From JBAYJM01 sp964350585 (GTDB lineage Bacteria; Patescibacteriota; Patescibacteriia; 2-01-FULL-39-33), in assembly GCA_964350585.1 (NCBI GenBank), contig CAYGKC010000003.1:1-64000 (forward strand): DNA of 64,000 nucleotides, in the 5' to 3' direction. The position numbers and the translations under genes were made by a program. This document shows positions 25,256-35,556 of the stretch, one piece after another. Under the pieces are notes generated by a model. It saw only the letters and a program-made list of their open reading frames with translations, searched no databases and was not told where the DNA came from. Each line of letters begins with the position of its first letter. Position 1 is the stretch's first letter.

Positions 25256-28200
25256 TTAATATCCCGCTTCTATTAAACTACTGCTTATGGTTGAACTTGC
25301 ACTTGCATTCCAATTATCTTTAACAGTTATCGTAATAGTAGCCGGATTAGGAGACATTTCATTAGGATTATAATAATGATACATCACAAAAGGATTATTT
25401 TCATCTATTCTTTGCCTTAACTTTACGCCTGCAACCGAATCTTCCGATCCGTCACCCCAATTAATAGTGTAAGAAGTAAGCGGAAGCTGATCCTTGTCAA
25501 CTTTTACATTAAAAGAAAGTCGAAGTGTCTGGCTTGAAGTAGAAACTTTAATATTAGTAATCAACGGCTTGATTTTACAGGGCACACCCAAAGCCGTGTT
25601 AATAAATCTCCAGTTAACATCCCTGTCACCAGGATTCAAACCGGAACAATATTCATTTGGCAAAGACCAATTTGCTCCTTTTACTTCATCATAACTACCT
25701 TGATCCCATCTGTTATTGTCTTCCTTCCACACCCATACGCCATAACTTTGGGCGAATAAATTCTTTAATGCTTCCTCTTTTACTGGTTGACCGGTTCTTG
25801 GCTGATAAGGAGCTTCAGTTTTAAAATTCGGCGTTTCCCATAAAATTGGCTGTTTTGTGTAATCATCATCAGTTCTCCTAGAATCCCATAAGATAGGATT
25901 TTGAAAATTATTTGACGGCGCGACAAGTGATCCAAAAGGCTTGTAATCTGCTCCGTAACCGTCAAATTTATAGCCAAGATTTGAATAAATCATATTTTCG
26001 TAATAGCATTTTCCGGTAATTTCATCCCATGTGTTACCCTTTTCTCTGCAAGTAGTAGAACCATTAATAGCTGAATTAGTACAAGCAGCAGTAACGCCAT
26101 CATTTAAACCTTTCAGGCAATAAGGATTTGTAAATTGTGGATACTTATCCGTGGTGGTTGAAAAGGCAAATTGAGATCCGCTACTGAGCCTGTCCACCCA
26201 TGCTTTATTTTTACCTGATGGCGTAGCTACCTGGACAATTTTATTGCAATAATGAATATCAAACTCACTATAAGCCGATCCAGTCATAAGCAGTCCTAAC
26301 ACAATACCCCCAGCTTTTACATTCCAAGCCAGACCCAAAATATCACCTGGCACGCTTGGATTAGGATCAGTAAAATAAGAAGCATATTTTGGATCCTGAT
26401 CGGTAACCACTTTTGCTCCCAAGGAAGTTCCTGTTCCGCCAGCATCCAATCCGGCCATAGACATTATCTGACCTATAAGGTCTCCACCCCCGTCACCCGA
26501 TCCGCCGGACATTATTTTATTTTCTACATTATCCCAACTTTCAGGGAATAATAAGGCCGTTCCCGCTCCATCGCCTCCAAACCAACTAGTTGCAGCTAGT
26601 CCCCATCCTCCCCAACGACTGTTATCAGTTAGATTGCCTATACGTGGTTCTAATTCACCTCCATTGTATGTTTCACATTTATCACCCAAAAGAAATTTCA
26701 AAAAAGATGAACAGATAGTATTTTCCAAATTATTTAAACCCAATAAATCAAAAATAATTCCGAGTGGATCTTGTCCATCAGCGCCAAAATGACTAACATT
26801 ATTGCGACCCATATGGACGTTAGCAATTCCACCTCCCAAACCAAAACCGTCTAAATTTCCACCAACACCGAGAACAATTCCAGCATAATGAAAAGTATTT
26901 CTATTTTGAGGTTTACCGCCCAAAGTAAAACCACTAAGTACTTCACTAAATAAAGTCGAAAGTTTATTAAGAGCGTTTGTTTCCGGCTTTGATATAAATG
27001 GATATCTAAATAGAGCGGAAGCATTTATTAAATCTGAATTTTCAGATTCAAAAACAGAATACTGTGCAGTTTCACCGCCTAAGACATTTAAATTAAGTCC
27101 TGGAGCAAGATTATTTAACATTTGTCCCATACCGCCACTAGTTACTTTGGTAGTTTCTACATAAACTCTAATTGTTTCTTTAGTGGTGGAAACGCAATAA
27201 TATAGCGGAGATCTCTCTCTATATCCACCCGAATACTCATCCACAATATCGCCTTTAATTTCATCAACCGGCCACCACTGCAAACACACCTGGGGATTCT
27301 TCGGATCCCAAGCCAAGCAATAACCGTACCAACCATAGTAAAATCTTCCATCTTCTGAGTATTGGCAAGACATCGCATTTTGATCTGGATAAATTCTACA
27401 ACTTCTAGAAATAGTAGACTCTTCTTTAGTTAAAATATCGGTTAAACCAGTAAAAGCATTTAACTGCGAAACTTTAGGAACAGGATTTAAAACAGGCTTT
27501 AGGGAAATATCGTCAAAAAGCGAACTTCCGCTTATCCTGCAAGCCGTACCATAATTTATGTTATATTTTTTATCATCAAGTAAGTCATTACATTCTTTCT
27601 GGTCTAAACTATTATTAAAATTAATCAATTTTAAACAAATTGTAGAGGTTGAAGGTGTAAACTTTAGCGTTTTCTTTGTCCAATTAATTCCTTCACGCAT
27701 ACTGATAACTCTCCCAGGCCTTTGATTACTACATTCTGAACCTTCAAAAACCCATATTTCAGCAGAAGTGGTGCTAAGCAAGTCTAAGGTGTTAAGCCAA
27801 GCGCTTAAATAATATTCTTGTCCTTTTTCAACATCAATCGGTTCCGATTCCAACTCGTTTGGTCCGTGCAATCTCAAATAGCCCGCATCCTGTTTTCTGT
27901 ATAGATAATTTCTTTCAATCGCATATTTATCGGGACCCCAACCAGATGCATCCAAATCCGAAGATGATGCAGACATTGTCCAACCTAACGGTTCGGCTGA
28001 AGCTGAGACAGTAGATTCAAAATTACCGTTTGAAACACTTGCAGATTGCCCTTCCTGTGTCATCTCTGCAAAGGACAAATAATTAGGCACGGAGTAACCT
28101 GTCAAAAATTGGAAATTAGAAGAATTAGTTGTTATAGGTTCATTGTTTTTTTGGGTAAAGGAATCGCAAGTTCTGTCGTCATAGTCCATTTTTTCACATA

Positions 28201-31200
28201 AACCAACTCTTAAACAACTGTCCTGACTCTGGAATCGAAAATCTGCCGCCGTACTTGTGGTGGAATCACTGTCTTTTTTATAAGTGGTGCAATACAGCCA
28301 GTTCTTGCAAGTTCTGTCGGGCAGAACCTTAAGCAGTACGCTGGTATCTTTGGGCTCATCTGTTGAAGCCTTAAGAGGTTGCTGTTTATTGCCAATATAA
28401 TCGGAATATGTTTTTGAAGAATTGAAAATCAAATATTTATTTCGTTCTTTAATTAATTCATCGTTTGAATCTGAATCATATGAATAATTTATGCTTGATC
28501 TTTCATTAAACAGCACGCAACCCGTCTTGTAATCAACAAGGCCGTTGCAACCTGAACGATTTACATTGGTAGATAAAGCGTAATACACTCCCGCTCGAGT
28601 AACTACAGTACTTGTACTTGAAAGATTAATTTTACAAGTTTTAACGTTATCATCCTTTGCCTTCACATAAAAAGTAGTTGTAACATTGCCAAGCGGATGA
28701 TAAATATTACAAAAAGCAGAAGCGGCAGTTGTGGTAACAAATCCTCCTGATGAAGAATAAAGGTAATTAGATTCTATAACCAAGGTTGATGAACTCTTAT
28801 AATTCAAATTAGGATAAATTTCAGTGATAGGATCGATATATTCGCTGCATCCGTTTTTATTATCCTGACATAAACCCACCCAACCGTTATATTTAATGTT
28901 GCTGTAATTATTTATTACAAAAATTGTTGATGATCCTGTTAAATTATTAATAGGACCGATCGGCTGATATTTGTTTCTGACTGATTCATAACCCGTGCCG
29001 AATGTTTGATCGGGAGTAATCATACACGCTTCGTCAGTTCCTTTTTTGTACCATCCCGCCGCCAAATCTCCCGCTCCTCTGAATTCGCAAAGTTTCCTGG
29101 GATTTTTAAAATAATATAAGGAATTATTGCCGGCAAATTGTTCGCACCATACCTCGTCTGCAGCGCATAAATCAGTCGCATACCTATCAGGATCATTCTT
29201 TAAAAATACAGTGCTATATCCTAGAACTTCGTCATATTGGTTAATTTTGGGCAAACCCAAAGCCATACATCCTTTATCTTGCAAACCACAACTATATGCT
29301 GGGCTATTAACAAGATATGCTTTTTCGTAAGGTCGGACGGTAATTTGATCATTATATCCTTTGCTATTATCAGGATTAAATATAAATCCTTGATATTTAT
29401 CGTAATTATGAGTATCAATAAGTTCTTCGCAACCCGCAGCTTCTTTTCTGCACAAATTGGCAAATGACTTCAAATAAGCGCTTAATCCGTCTTGAGTTTT
29501 GTACGCTTTACAGCCAAGCATATTGCCAGGAACACATCTGTGGTTATCAGTACCGGGATTTTGATCATAACAAATTTGATAAGCAGCACTGGAATTAGTC
29601 TGTGACTGAGCATAGTTTACTTTACCAGCCGGATCATTTAAATCATTGTCGCAAGAAAACGGAGTAAACCAGGAATTCTCAACCAGATACACTTTATCTC
29701 TCATTTCTTTCAACTGAATATTATCCAAGAAAACTTTTTCAGAACCAATATTAAAAACTAAATTTTCAACCTCCGGCTGATCCCATGTTACAAAGACCGG
29801 ACCTACTTCAAAATATTTCCATTCACCTGTAATTTCAGGCATAGAAAGATTAATATCACCATCATTTTTCAAAGATGAAACTGCAAAGTAGTCATTTGGA
29901 TTAGTAGAGCTGTTGAACTTTATTGATTCGAATCGGAAATTGCCTGTTGAACTTGCTTTAGCCCAGAAACTGAGCATATATGTCCTATTTTTATGTACGG
30001 CAACTTCCTTTTTAATTTGTCCACCAGTATTTTTTATGGAGTATCCCCCTTGATATGTCGCTTCTGAACTTGTAACCGCTCCAATCCAGCCTTCAAGATT
30101 TTCATTGCTGAATTGACTTATTGGGAATACGTTTCTGATATTATTGCCATAATTTCCGGTGTAAGCCCGACAACCGGAAACTGAGGCGCTGCACATAATT
30201 CCTTCGCCTTTCATAGCCATATATATGCACTCATTAGTAGCACTATTCCACCAGCCTTTTGTACAGTTTGCCTCTGCTTCTGTAAGCGTTTTTTCTGTTT
30301 GTGTTCTTCTATACGGATGGCAGTTATCAGAAATTGTAACAGTCATTGATAAAAGACGATAAGTGATGTTTCCGCCAGCATCGTAAAACTGCCTGCAATC
30401 TGGATTTGAAGCCATATTCTCTTTGGTACAAAGTCCATTTTCTAAATTATGTGAAACTGCATCAGGATCATTGCAAATTCCAATACCGCTTGTATTATAG
30501 GAAATGTTTGTGCAGGGCGCGCTTGGATCTTTATTACTCCTTTTTAGTTTGTAAACCTTTAACTGATAACCGGTCGTATCTTCACCCTCCCAAGTATAGT
30601 AAGTGCCATCATCCGTAGAAGGTTTTTGGCATGCTTTTATTCGCACAAAATATTCTCTTTGTTCCGCTCCCCTGCCTAGCTCATCAAGGTTTGTAAATTC
30701 ATCACATCCCGCATAAGCGGCCGAACAGTATTTTGGCACGTTATTAGCAATAAACTGGACAAAGGTCGACGAAACAAAATAAGTTTTTTCTTGTTTATAT
30801 ACCTGGTATCCCGCACATTCCGCAGGGCACAAATCAATGCTTTCAGCCACTCCGGGCACTTCCGGATCGCCGTTTACGGGCTTATAAATATTGCAACCTA
30901 CCTCATCAGAAGTACAAACTGAAGCGTATTTTGAACAAAGTTTATTTTGGTTAAGAAGAATATCATATAAATTCGAGCTGTTAGCCCAAATATTACCTTT
31001 CTTATAGCAATTTAAATAATCAGGCGCTTTCCTTAAAAACGTCAATTGCTCTGCAGGCCGTTTTGAAGGATTATATTCTGTGAAAGAAGAAGGCAACTCA
31101 GAATTGTAGTTTATTTCTTCTAACTTTATATCATCAAAATATACCATCGTTTCTGCTAAGCCGGATATCACCCGAATATCGTATTCATTGGCTCTGTAAT

Positions 31201-34200
31201 CTTTCGCCATCACTGCGACTGCCTGAACTTTTTGCCATTGATTGATTCTACTCTTGTCAAAACCGGCTGACATAATTTTATTATTCGGTGACAATAAAAA
31301 TAATTCTACCGACCCGCCACCTAAATTACTAACAGTGCTTGAAGCAATATATACCCAGCCGGACAAGGCATATTTACTTCCTCTTTTAAGATTTATAATA
31401 TTTTCAGCTCTGGGAACTTCCACAACGGCATAGTCAGCGTTACATGAATCAGCTGACAAAGTACATCTAATTCCCAAAGAATGTGAACCGCTATTTTTTA
31501 TGCTATTGCTTCGGCTGAATTCTACGTGTCTGCCATGCTCGCTGTCTTTCTTCCATACATCCACTCCGTCACCTGCTCCGTCTTCAAATCCCCCGTTTGG
31601 CACCAAATTACTGCCCAAGCCTGATTTCAATCGAATAAATTGCGAACAGCCGTCAGAAACACTATTGCAGGTAGGGGCATTTTTTGTCAGATAAATTTCA
31701 TTTTCTGTCGCATTGATACTGGCTGTATTACTGGCATTACCTAACCAAATACTGTTAGCTCCGCAATCATCCTTTATTTTTTTAATGGTAAAATCATCAA
31801 AATAAACATCAGCAGTAGTGCCTGCTTTCAATCGGATTTTTATTGTTGTAGTATTAAAATTTCCAGAGTTAAAATACCATATTTTTTCATTCCAGCCTGC
31901 ACTAAAAGAATATAGTTGGTATTCTTCTTTTTCTTCGCCTCTTATTATTGAAACAATAATTGCTCCATTATTATCTAAAACGCCAGTGCTTCCCGATAAA
32001 TAATTGCCTCTAACAAAGAAATTTAACTGATAATTTTTGTCTTTTTCAAGAGGTATGTTTTCAAGCGATACCCAGGTATTGGCATCTTCTGCTATGACTG
32101 GGGCATTATTTCCGATTATTCTTAAAGCTGAACTAGTACCTCTTCCTTCTCCCGCAACTCTGTAAAAACGGTTATACATATCATAGTTGGCATTATCAAA
32201 ATTCCAGATTGCAGGAATCCAGTCATATTCATCCTTTTGTTCAAAACCTCCGTTAAACGTTCTAAGCAGATCATTATTGTCTATGCAAAGCTCTAAATAA
32301 CATCCCGAGCTTCCAGGCGTTGAGGTGCAAGATACCTGAGGCGTCCCAAATGAGCTGAATCTACATGTACCATCAATAATATTATAAGTACAATTGGTAG
32401 ATGAAGTGCTGTCACAAGCTGATTGCGTACAGGGTTGAGACATCCTAAGCATTCCGTCCGTGCTTATCTGATGCCACTTATAAACAACTTTTCCTTCAAG
32501 AGTTAGAGTTTGTGAAGTGGAAGTGATTCTTGTTATTACGTTTGGAGCAAGATGACGCCAAACATTGTTTACCGTATCAAGTAACATACTATACCAACGG
32601 CATCCTACATTAGTAGAATTACAATTGCCGAAATCCAGAGTGTTCATCAAATATGATTGTTTTTTACCGTCAGATGCCGAAAAAGTCTGGCAAGTATTGA
32701 ATCTTGGTTCGCAAGCAGTTGGAAAAGTCCAGATTCTTCTTTCTTCGGTACAATAGCCGTAAGCTTGGCAATTATTATCAATATCCTGTTGTAAACACTG
32801 TTGTTCATCTGCACAATATTCTCCTCTCATAATACTTCCATCAGGTGAATCTCGCGTTGTGTTATAACCTCCATAACCCTGCCTTCTGCAAAATAATTCT
32901 GGCACTTTTAAAGTCCAATATGGATTAACCAAACCGTAAAAAATACTATCTGGATTTTCAAAACCGGCAGCAACCTCTTTTAGTGTATAATTTCTATCGC
33001 TTCCATTTGCTTTTATTGCTGCAAACTCCCATCCCACAGGAATAATTCTGTATTTTCTAAGTATAATTATCGATCTTAAGGGCAATTCACTGTCTAAATT
33101 GTCATTTCCCACGGCTGGAGCAAATAATCTTTCTCCTATGCCAAGAGTATCAGACAAAACTTCATATAACTGCTTCTTTTCTTTTATTGCTGATAGTAGT
33201 TTTTGATCAATTACGCAATCAGTTGGACCCGGATTCTTTCTGGTTGAATCAGAACATAAAGCAAGCTTTGTTAAAATATCGTAAGATCCTCCTTCTTTAA
33301 AGGAATAATTCTTAAGCTCCGAAAACCTTTCTTTAGCTCCCGTAGCTCCTTCGCTTTGTGGAGATGCCAACGGATTTAGCAATGCGGATAAATTTGGAAG
33401 AGCAAAACCGCTTGAACCGCCGGAACTGCTATCGGAAGAACCTTTGAATAATCCATTTTTAAAATTATTCAACAACTGAGCAGCTAAAGTATTTAAAAAT
33501 GTTTCAACAAAATCAAAAATTGTTCCGGTATATATATTATCTTTTTTGCCGACGTTATCAGGATCAACTAAAGCCTTATGCAAAGCTTCCCTAACAGTAG
33601 TTCCCGGAGTAAGAACTTTGCCGGCAAAATCTTTTAGATCCTTAAATTTGGCCGCCTTTGCAGCTTCATCTTCAGCCTCTTTGACTTTTTTATTTACATA
33701 TTCATATGATTTTCCTTGTATTAACAAAAAGGTTGAAATATCGTTTTCTCCAGGTTGAAGAGAATTATTGTACTCAAAAGAAAAATCAGCTCTTTGGATT
33801 GCTGAATTCCAATTTGTCATCATCGTAGAAAAAGTACATCTGACCTGTCTTGGAACTTTATAATTAATGCTTGTTTGAATCGCTAACCGCATACTTAAAT
33901 TAGGGCGACATAAATCGACACCATAAGATTGCCCTACTTGATCAATAAAGTCTCCCAAAGCGCTGTCTGCGGCATTTTCCAAATATGCTCCCCAACCTTC
34001 GGTAATAAACAAAGGCTTTTGTCCCTTTCCTCCTGAAGCCACCCAGGTAGCGGTATCTTCGGCCAACTGTCTTGAAAAGGTACTTAAAGAAACCTTAAAA
34101 GCTCCTGCCATTGCTTTTGTAGCCTCCTCCTTTATTGCCTCCCACCATTCTCTTCTCTTTTGATCCCTAATCATCTGTTTCATTTGTTTCTCAGCACCAA

Positions 34201-34522
34201 CTTGTGTTGCAGCATCAGTACACTGCTTTTCAGCTTCTGCTAAAGCAGTTGTTCTAGCATGGCATTCAAAACCAACAAGTGGTACAGGTTCGCATGGAAT
34301 CGCAGAAGCCAGTATAAGTGATTCGTTACATCTCAATATTAATTCTTCAACAGGAATAGCCCAAGCGTCTGGAAGAAATGTCAAACTCTCATCAAACCTT
34401 GAAATTGCTAAATTTCTGCTTTTATCTAAAGCTTCAATAAAAGCCTTAGCATTATCAACAAAAATAAAACTAAAAAAAATAGTTAAAAATAAAGTTAAAA
34501 TAATTTGATATCTTTTCATCAT
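25256..34522 (-). CDS. Giant (3088-residue) exported Cys-rich surface protein with lectin-like modules and a C-terminal PKD-like domain
   Basis: An intact 9.3-kb frame. Residues 1-28 are a signal peptide (MMKRYQIILTLF to DNAKAF). The N-terminal 400 residues are helical with few cysteines. At least four jelly-roll (CBM4/9-like) modules open with NGGFE-type motifs and close with YFDD-type motifs; they lie at about 32290-31760, 31600-31100, 30130-29690 and 28060-27490. Between and after them runs a repeated C-x(5,7)-GC unit, for example CSAAYAGCDEF, CSASVSGCRAY, CGLQDKGCMAL and CQDNKNGCSEY. A Gly-rich region follows (about 27100-26400). The last 110 residues form a PKD-like beta domain (TINWGDGSED). 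It follows a Ca-binding-repeat protein with no gap and precedes the TrbL-like gene. An extracellular adhesin or disulfide-braced stalk of the secretion machine is inferred. Confidence 0.85.
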   Translation of the reverse strand: MMKRYQIILTLFLTIFFSFIFVDNAKAFIEALDKSRNLAISRFDESLTFLPDAWAIPVEELILRCNESLILASAIPCEPVPLVGFECHARTTALAEAEKQCTDAATQVGAEKQMKQMIRDQKRREWWEAIKEEATKAMAGAFKVSLSTFSRQLAEDTATWVASGGKGQKPLFITEGWGAYLENAADSALGDFIDQVGQSYGVDLCRPNLSMRLAIQTSINYKVPRQVRCTFSTMMTNWNSAIQRADFSFEYNNSLQPGENDISTFLLIQGKSYEYVNKKVKEAEDEAAKAAKFKDLKDFAGKVLTPGTTVREALHKALVDPDNVGKKDNIYTGTIFDFVETFLNTLAAQLLNNFKNGLFKGSSDSSSGGSSGFALPNLSALLNPLASPQSEGATGAKERFSELKNYSFKEGGSYDILTKLALCSDSTRKNPGPTDCVIDQKLLSAIKEKKQLYEVLSDTLGIGERLFAPAVGNDNLDSELPLRSIIILRKYRIIPVGWEFAAIKANGSDRNYTLKEVAAGFENPDSIFYGLVNPYWTLKVPELFCRRQGYGGYNTTRDSPDGSIMRGEYCADEQQCLQQDIDNNCQAYGYCTEERRIWTFPTACEPRFNTCQTFSASDGKKQSYLMNTLDFGNCNSTNVGCRWYSMLLDTVNNVWRHLAPNVITRITSTSQTLTLEGKVVYKWHQISTDGMLRMSQPCTQSACDSTSSTNCTYNIIDGTCRFSSFGTPQVSCTSTPGSSGCYLELCIDNNDLLRTFNGGFEQKDEYDWIPAIWNFDNANYDMYNRFYRVAGEGRGTSSALRIIGNNAPVIAEDANTWVSLENIPLEKDKNYQLNFFVRGNYLSGSTGVLDNNGAIIVSIIRGEEKEEYQLYSFSAGWNEKIWYFNSGNFNTTTIKIRLKAGTTADVYFDDFTIKKIKDDCGANSIWLGNASNTASINATENEIYLTKNAPTCNSVSDGCSQFIRLKSGLGSNLVPNGGFEDGAGDGVDVWKKDSEHGRHVEFSRSNSIKNSGSHSLGIRCTLSADSCNADYAVVEVPRAENIINLKRGSKYALSGWVYIASSTVSNLGGGSVELFLLSPNNKIMSAGFDKSRINQWQKVQAVAVMAKDYRANEYDIRVISGLAETMVYFDDIKLEEINYNSELPSSFTEYNPSKRPAEQLTFLRKAPDYLNCYKKGNIWANSSNLYDILLNQNKLCSKYASVCTSDEVGCNIYKPVNGDPEVPGVAESIDLCPAECAGYQVYKQEKTYFVSSTFVQFIANNVPKYCSAAYAGCDEFTNLDELGRGAEQREYFVRIKACQKPSTDDGTYYTWEGEDTTGYQLKVYKLKRSNKDPSAPCTNISYNTSGIGICNDPDAVSHNLENGLCTKENMASNPDCRQFYDAGGNITYRLLSMTVTISDNCHPYRRTQTEKTLTEAEANCTKGWWNSATNECIYMAMKGEGIMCSASVSGCRAYTGNYGNNIRNVFPISQFSNENLEGWIGAVTSSEATYQGGYSIKNTGGQIKKEVAVHKNRTYMLSFWAKASSTGNFRFESIKFNSSTNPNDYFAVSSLKNDGDINLSMPEITGEWKYFEVGPVFVTWDQPEVENLVFNIGSEKVFLDNIQLKEMRDKVYLVENSWFTPFSCDNDLNDPAGKVNYAQSQTNSSAAYQICYDQNPGTDNHRCVPGNMLGCKAYKTQDGLSAYLKSFANLCRKEAAGCEELIDTHNYDKYQGFIFNPDNSKGYNDQITVRPYEKAYLVNSPAYSCGLQDKGCMALGLPKINQYDEVLGYSTVFLKNDPDRYATDLCAADEVWCEQFAGNNSLYYFKNPRKLCEFRGAGDLAAGWYKKGTDEACMITPDQTFGTGYESVRNKYQPIGPINNLTGSSTIFVINNYSNIKYNGWVGLCQDNKNGCSEYIDPITEIYPNLNYKSSSTLVIESNYLYSSSGGFVTTTAASAFCNIYHPLGNVTTTFYVKAKDDNVKTCKINLSSTSTVVTRAGVYYALSTNVNRSGCNGLVDYKTGCVLFNERSSINYSYDSDSNDELIKERNKYLIFNSSKTYSDYIGNKQQPLKASTDEPKDTSVLLKVLPDRTCKNWLYCTTYKKDSDSTTSTAADFRFQSQDSCLRVGLCEKMDYDDRTCDSFTQKNNEPITTNSSNFQFLTGYSVPNYLSFAEMTQEGQSASVSNGNFESTVSASAEPLGWTMSASSSDLDASGWGPDKYAIERNYLYRKQDAGYLRLHGPNELESEPIDVEKGQEYYLSAWLNTLDLLSTTSAEIWVFEGSECSNQRPGRVISMREGINWTKKTLKFTPSTSTICLKLINFNNSLDQKECNDLLDDKKYNINYGTACRISGSSLFDDISLKPVLNPVPKVSQLNAFTGLTDILTKEESTISRSCRIYPDQNAMSCQYSEDGRFYYGWYGYCLAWDPKNPQVCLQWWPVDEIKGDIVDEYSGGYRERSPLYYCVSTTKETIRVYVETTKVTSGGMGQMLNNLAPGLNLNVLGGETAQYSVFESENSDLINASALFRYPFISKPETNALNKLSTLFSEVLSGFTLGGKPQNRNTFHYAGIVLGVGGNLDGFGLGGGIANVHMGRNNVSHFGADGQDPLGIIFDLLGLNNLENTICSSFLKFLLGDKCETYNGGELEPRIGNLTDNSRWGGWGLAATSWFGGDGAGTALLFPESWDNVENKIMSGGSGDGGGDLIGQIMSMAGLDAGGTGTSLGAKVVTDQDPKYASYFTDPNPSVPGDILGLAWNVKAGGIVLGLLMTGSAYSEFDIHYCNKIVQVATPSGKNKAWVDRLSSGSQFAFSTTTDKYPQFTNPYCLKGLNDGVTAACTNSAINGSTTCREKGNTWDEITGKCYYENMIYSNLGYKFDGYGADYKPFGSLVAPSNNFQNPILWDSRRTDDDYTKQPILWETPNFKTEAPYQPRTGQPVKEEALKNLFAQSYGVWVWKEDNNRWDQGSYDEVKGANWSLPNEYCSGLNPGDRDVNWRFINTALGVPCKIKPLITNIKVSTSSQTLRLSFNVKVDKDQLPLTSYTINWGDGSEDSVAGVKLRQRIDENNPFVMYHYYNPNEMSPNPATITITVKDNWNASASSTISSSLIEAGY

Positions 34523-35401
34523 TTAATTATTTCCCAGTTTATCTAAAAACATCTTTTTAATTTCTTCATCTGAAATCTCATTTATAACTCCGGCAGGCGC
34601 TCCGTTTTGTATCATTAATGATTTTATTTGCGCTCCGGTTAAATTATTTAAGTCATCCATTGAATTAATTTGCAGTTTGGAAATATCAATTTCTCCAGGC
34701 ACTATATATCCTTGGCTAGAATCACCGCCAACAACCGTTGTGCCAGCCTGCGCAGAAATATTTGCCAACTCGGGATCTTCCGCAAGCATTTCTTGAAATA
34801 GTTGTATTAAATCACTGTCAGTTAACTCATCAAGATCACTTTGACTGACACCTGCAGTAAGTAAAACTTCTCTAATCATTTGAGGAGTAACAACCGGAGC
34901 GCCAGTTTCAGGCATTTGTCCAAAAATCGGCACATTTGCAGTTCCTGTAGAATTACCGAAATTAAAGCCCCCAGTGCACTGCTGGCCCTGCGGACAATTC
35001 GGATCAGTGCCTGCAGTAACTTCATTGGCGTCGTTTATTCCGTCGCCATCAGTATCCTCTAGAAACGGACTAGTGCCGTAAACAGTAGTTTCGTGATAAT
35101 CAGAAAGGCCGTCGCCATCAGTATCGGTAACTGTATCAATTGCCATTGTCTGGCTCTGTTCAATAGGATTTTTATCCAAAAAAGAAAAAGGATTTCTTAT
35201 TCCATTTACTATTTCGTAAAAACCGAGACCGAAGGCGAATATGCCGACAATTACAATAACAATAATATTAAGCCTTTGCTTATTATTGCCGGCTGTTTCC
35301 TTCTTTGGGATGTTTTCAACGCCACTTTCAGCATTTATGCCATCATAAAAATCCCCTTGTGCGGGTAAATTCTCAAAGTCATTTTGATTGCCACCTTCCA
35401 T
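34523..35401 (-). CDS. Membrane-anchored protein with thrombospondin-3/EF-like Ca-binding repeats
   Basis: A 292-residue protein with a cytoplasmic N-terminus (about 1-42), one membrane helix (about 43-65), then an outside region with two aspartate-rich calcium-binding repeats: DTDGDGLSDYHE and DTDGDGINDANE, each followed by a GTSPFLED or GTDPN element. This is the type 3 thrombospondin-like pattern. The C-terminal half contains repeated short helical units (LTDSDLIQLFQEMLAE, LTGAQIKSLMIQNG, ISDEEIKKMFLDKL). It is the first gene of the 20-kb secretion operon, directly abutting the giant protein gene. A Ca-dependent docking role at the cell surface is inferred. The specific function is unknown. 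Confidence 0.82.
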   Translation of the reverse strand: MEGGNQNDFENLPAQGDFYDGINAESGVENIPKKETAGNNKQRLNIIVIVIVGIFAFGLGFYEIVNGIRNPFSFLDKNPIEQSQTMAIDTVTDTDGDGLSDYHETTVYGTSPFLEDTDGDGINDANEVTAGTDPNCPQGQQCTGGFNFGNSTGTANVPIFGQMPETGAPVVTPQMIREVLLTAGVSQSDLDELTDSDLIQLFQEMLAEDPELANISAQAGTTVVGGDSSQGYIVPGEIDISKLQINSMDDLNNLTGAQIKSLMIQNGAPAGVINEISDEEIKKMFLDKLGNN

Positions 35402-35427
35402 GAGCTGTGGATAATTTATATACTAAA

Positions 35428-35436
35428 ATTATAACA
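35428..35436 (-). promoter_or_regulatory. Extended -10 promoter of the 20-kb secretion operon
   Basis: On the minus strand TGTTATAAT is a perfect extended -10. Transcription would start near 35420, about 19 bases before the ATG at 35401. No clear -35 is visible. The 155-base gap between rsmA and this operon holds no gene; its remainder is A/T-rich and includes an A/T palindrome near 35505-35521. The same nonamer recurs at 38642-38650 and 59768-59776. Confidence 0.5.
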
Positions 35437-35556
35437 CAATAAAAGAAAAATTTCTATTATATTAGAACATAAAACATATAAAATTATAAAATGCGATTGA
35501 CTAAAAATTTAATTTTTAAAAAAGAGACCTATGTTTATATTTCTTTTAAAAAATCA

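Noticed and set aside
34880..35368. Plus-strand frames opposite the Ca-binding-repeat gene
   Set aside because: They lie opposite a well-supported membrane protein with clear repeats and have no independent support.
15974..35401. A conjugative element with transfer origin
   Set aside because: No relaxase, coupling protein, integrase or attachment repeats are visible, so mobility cannot be claimed.
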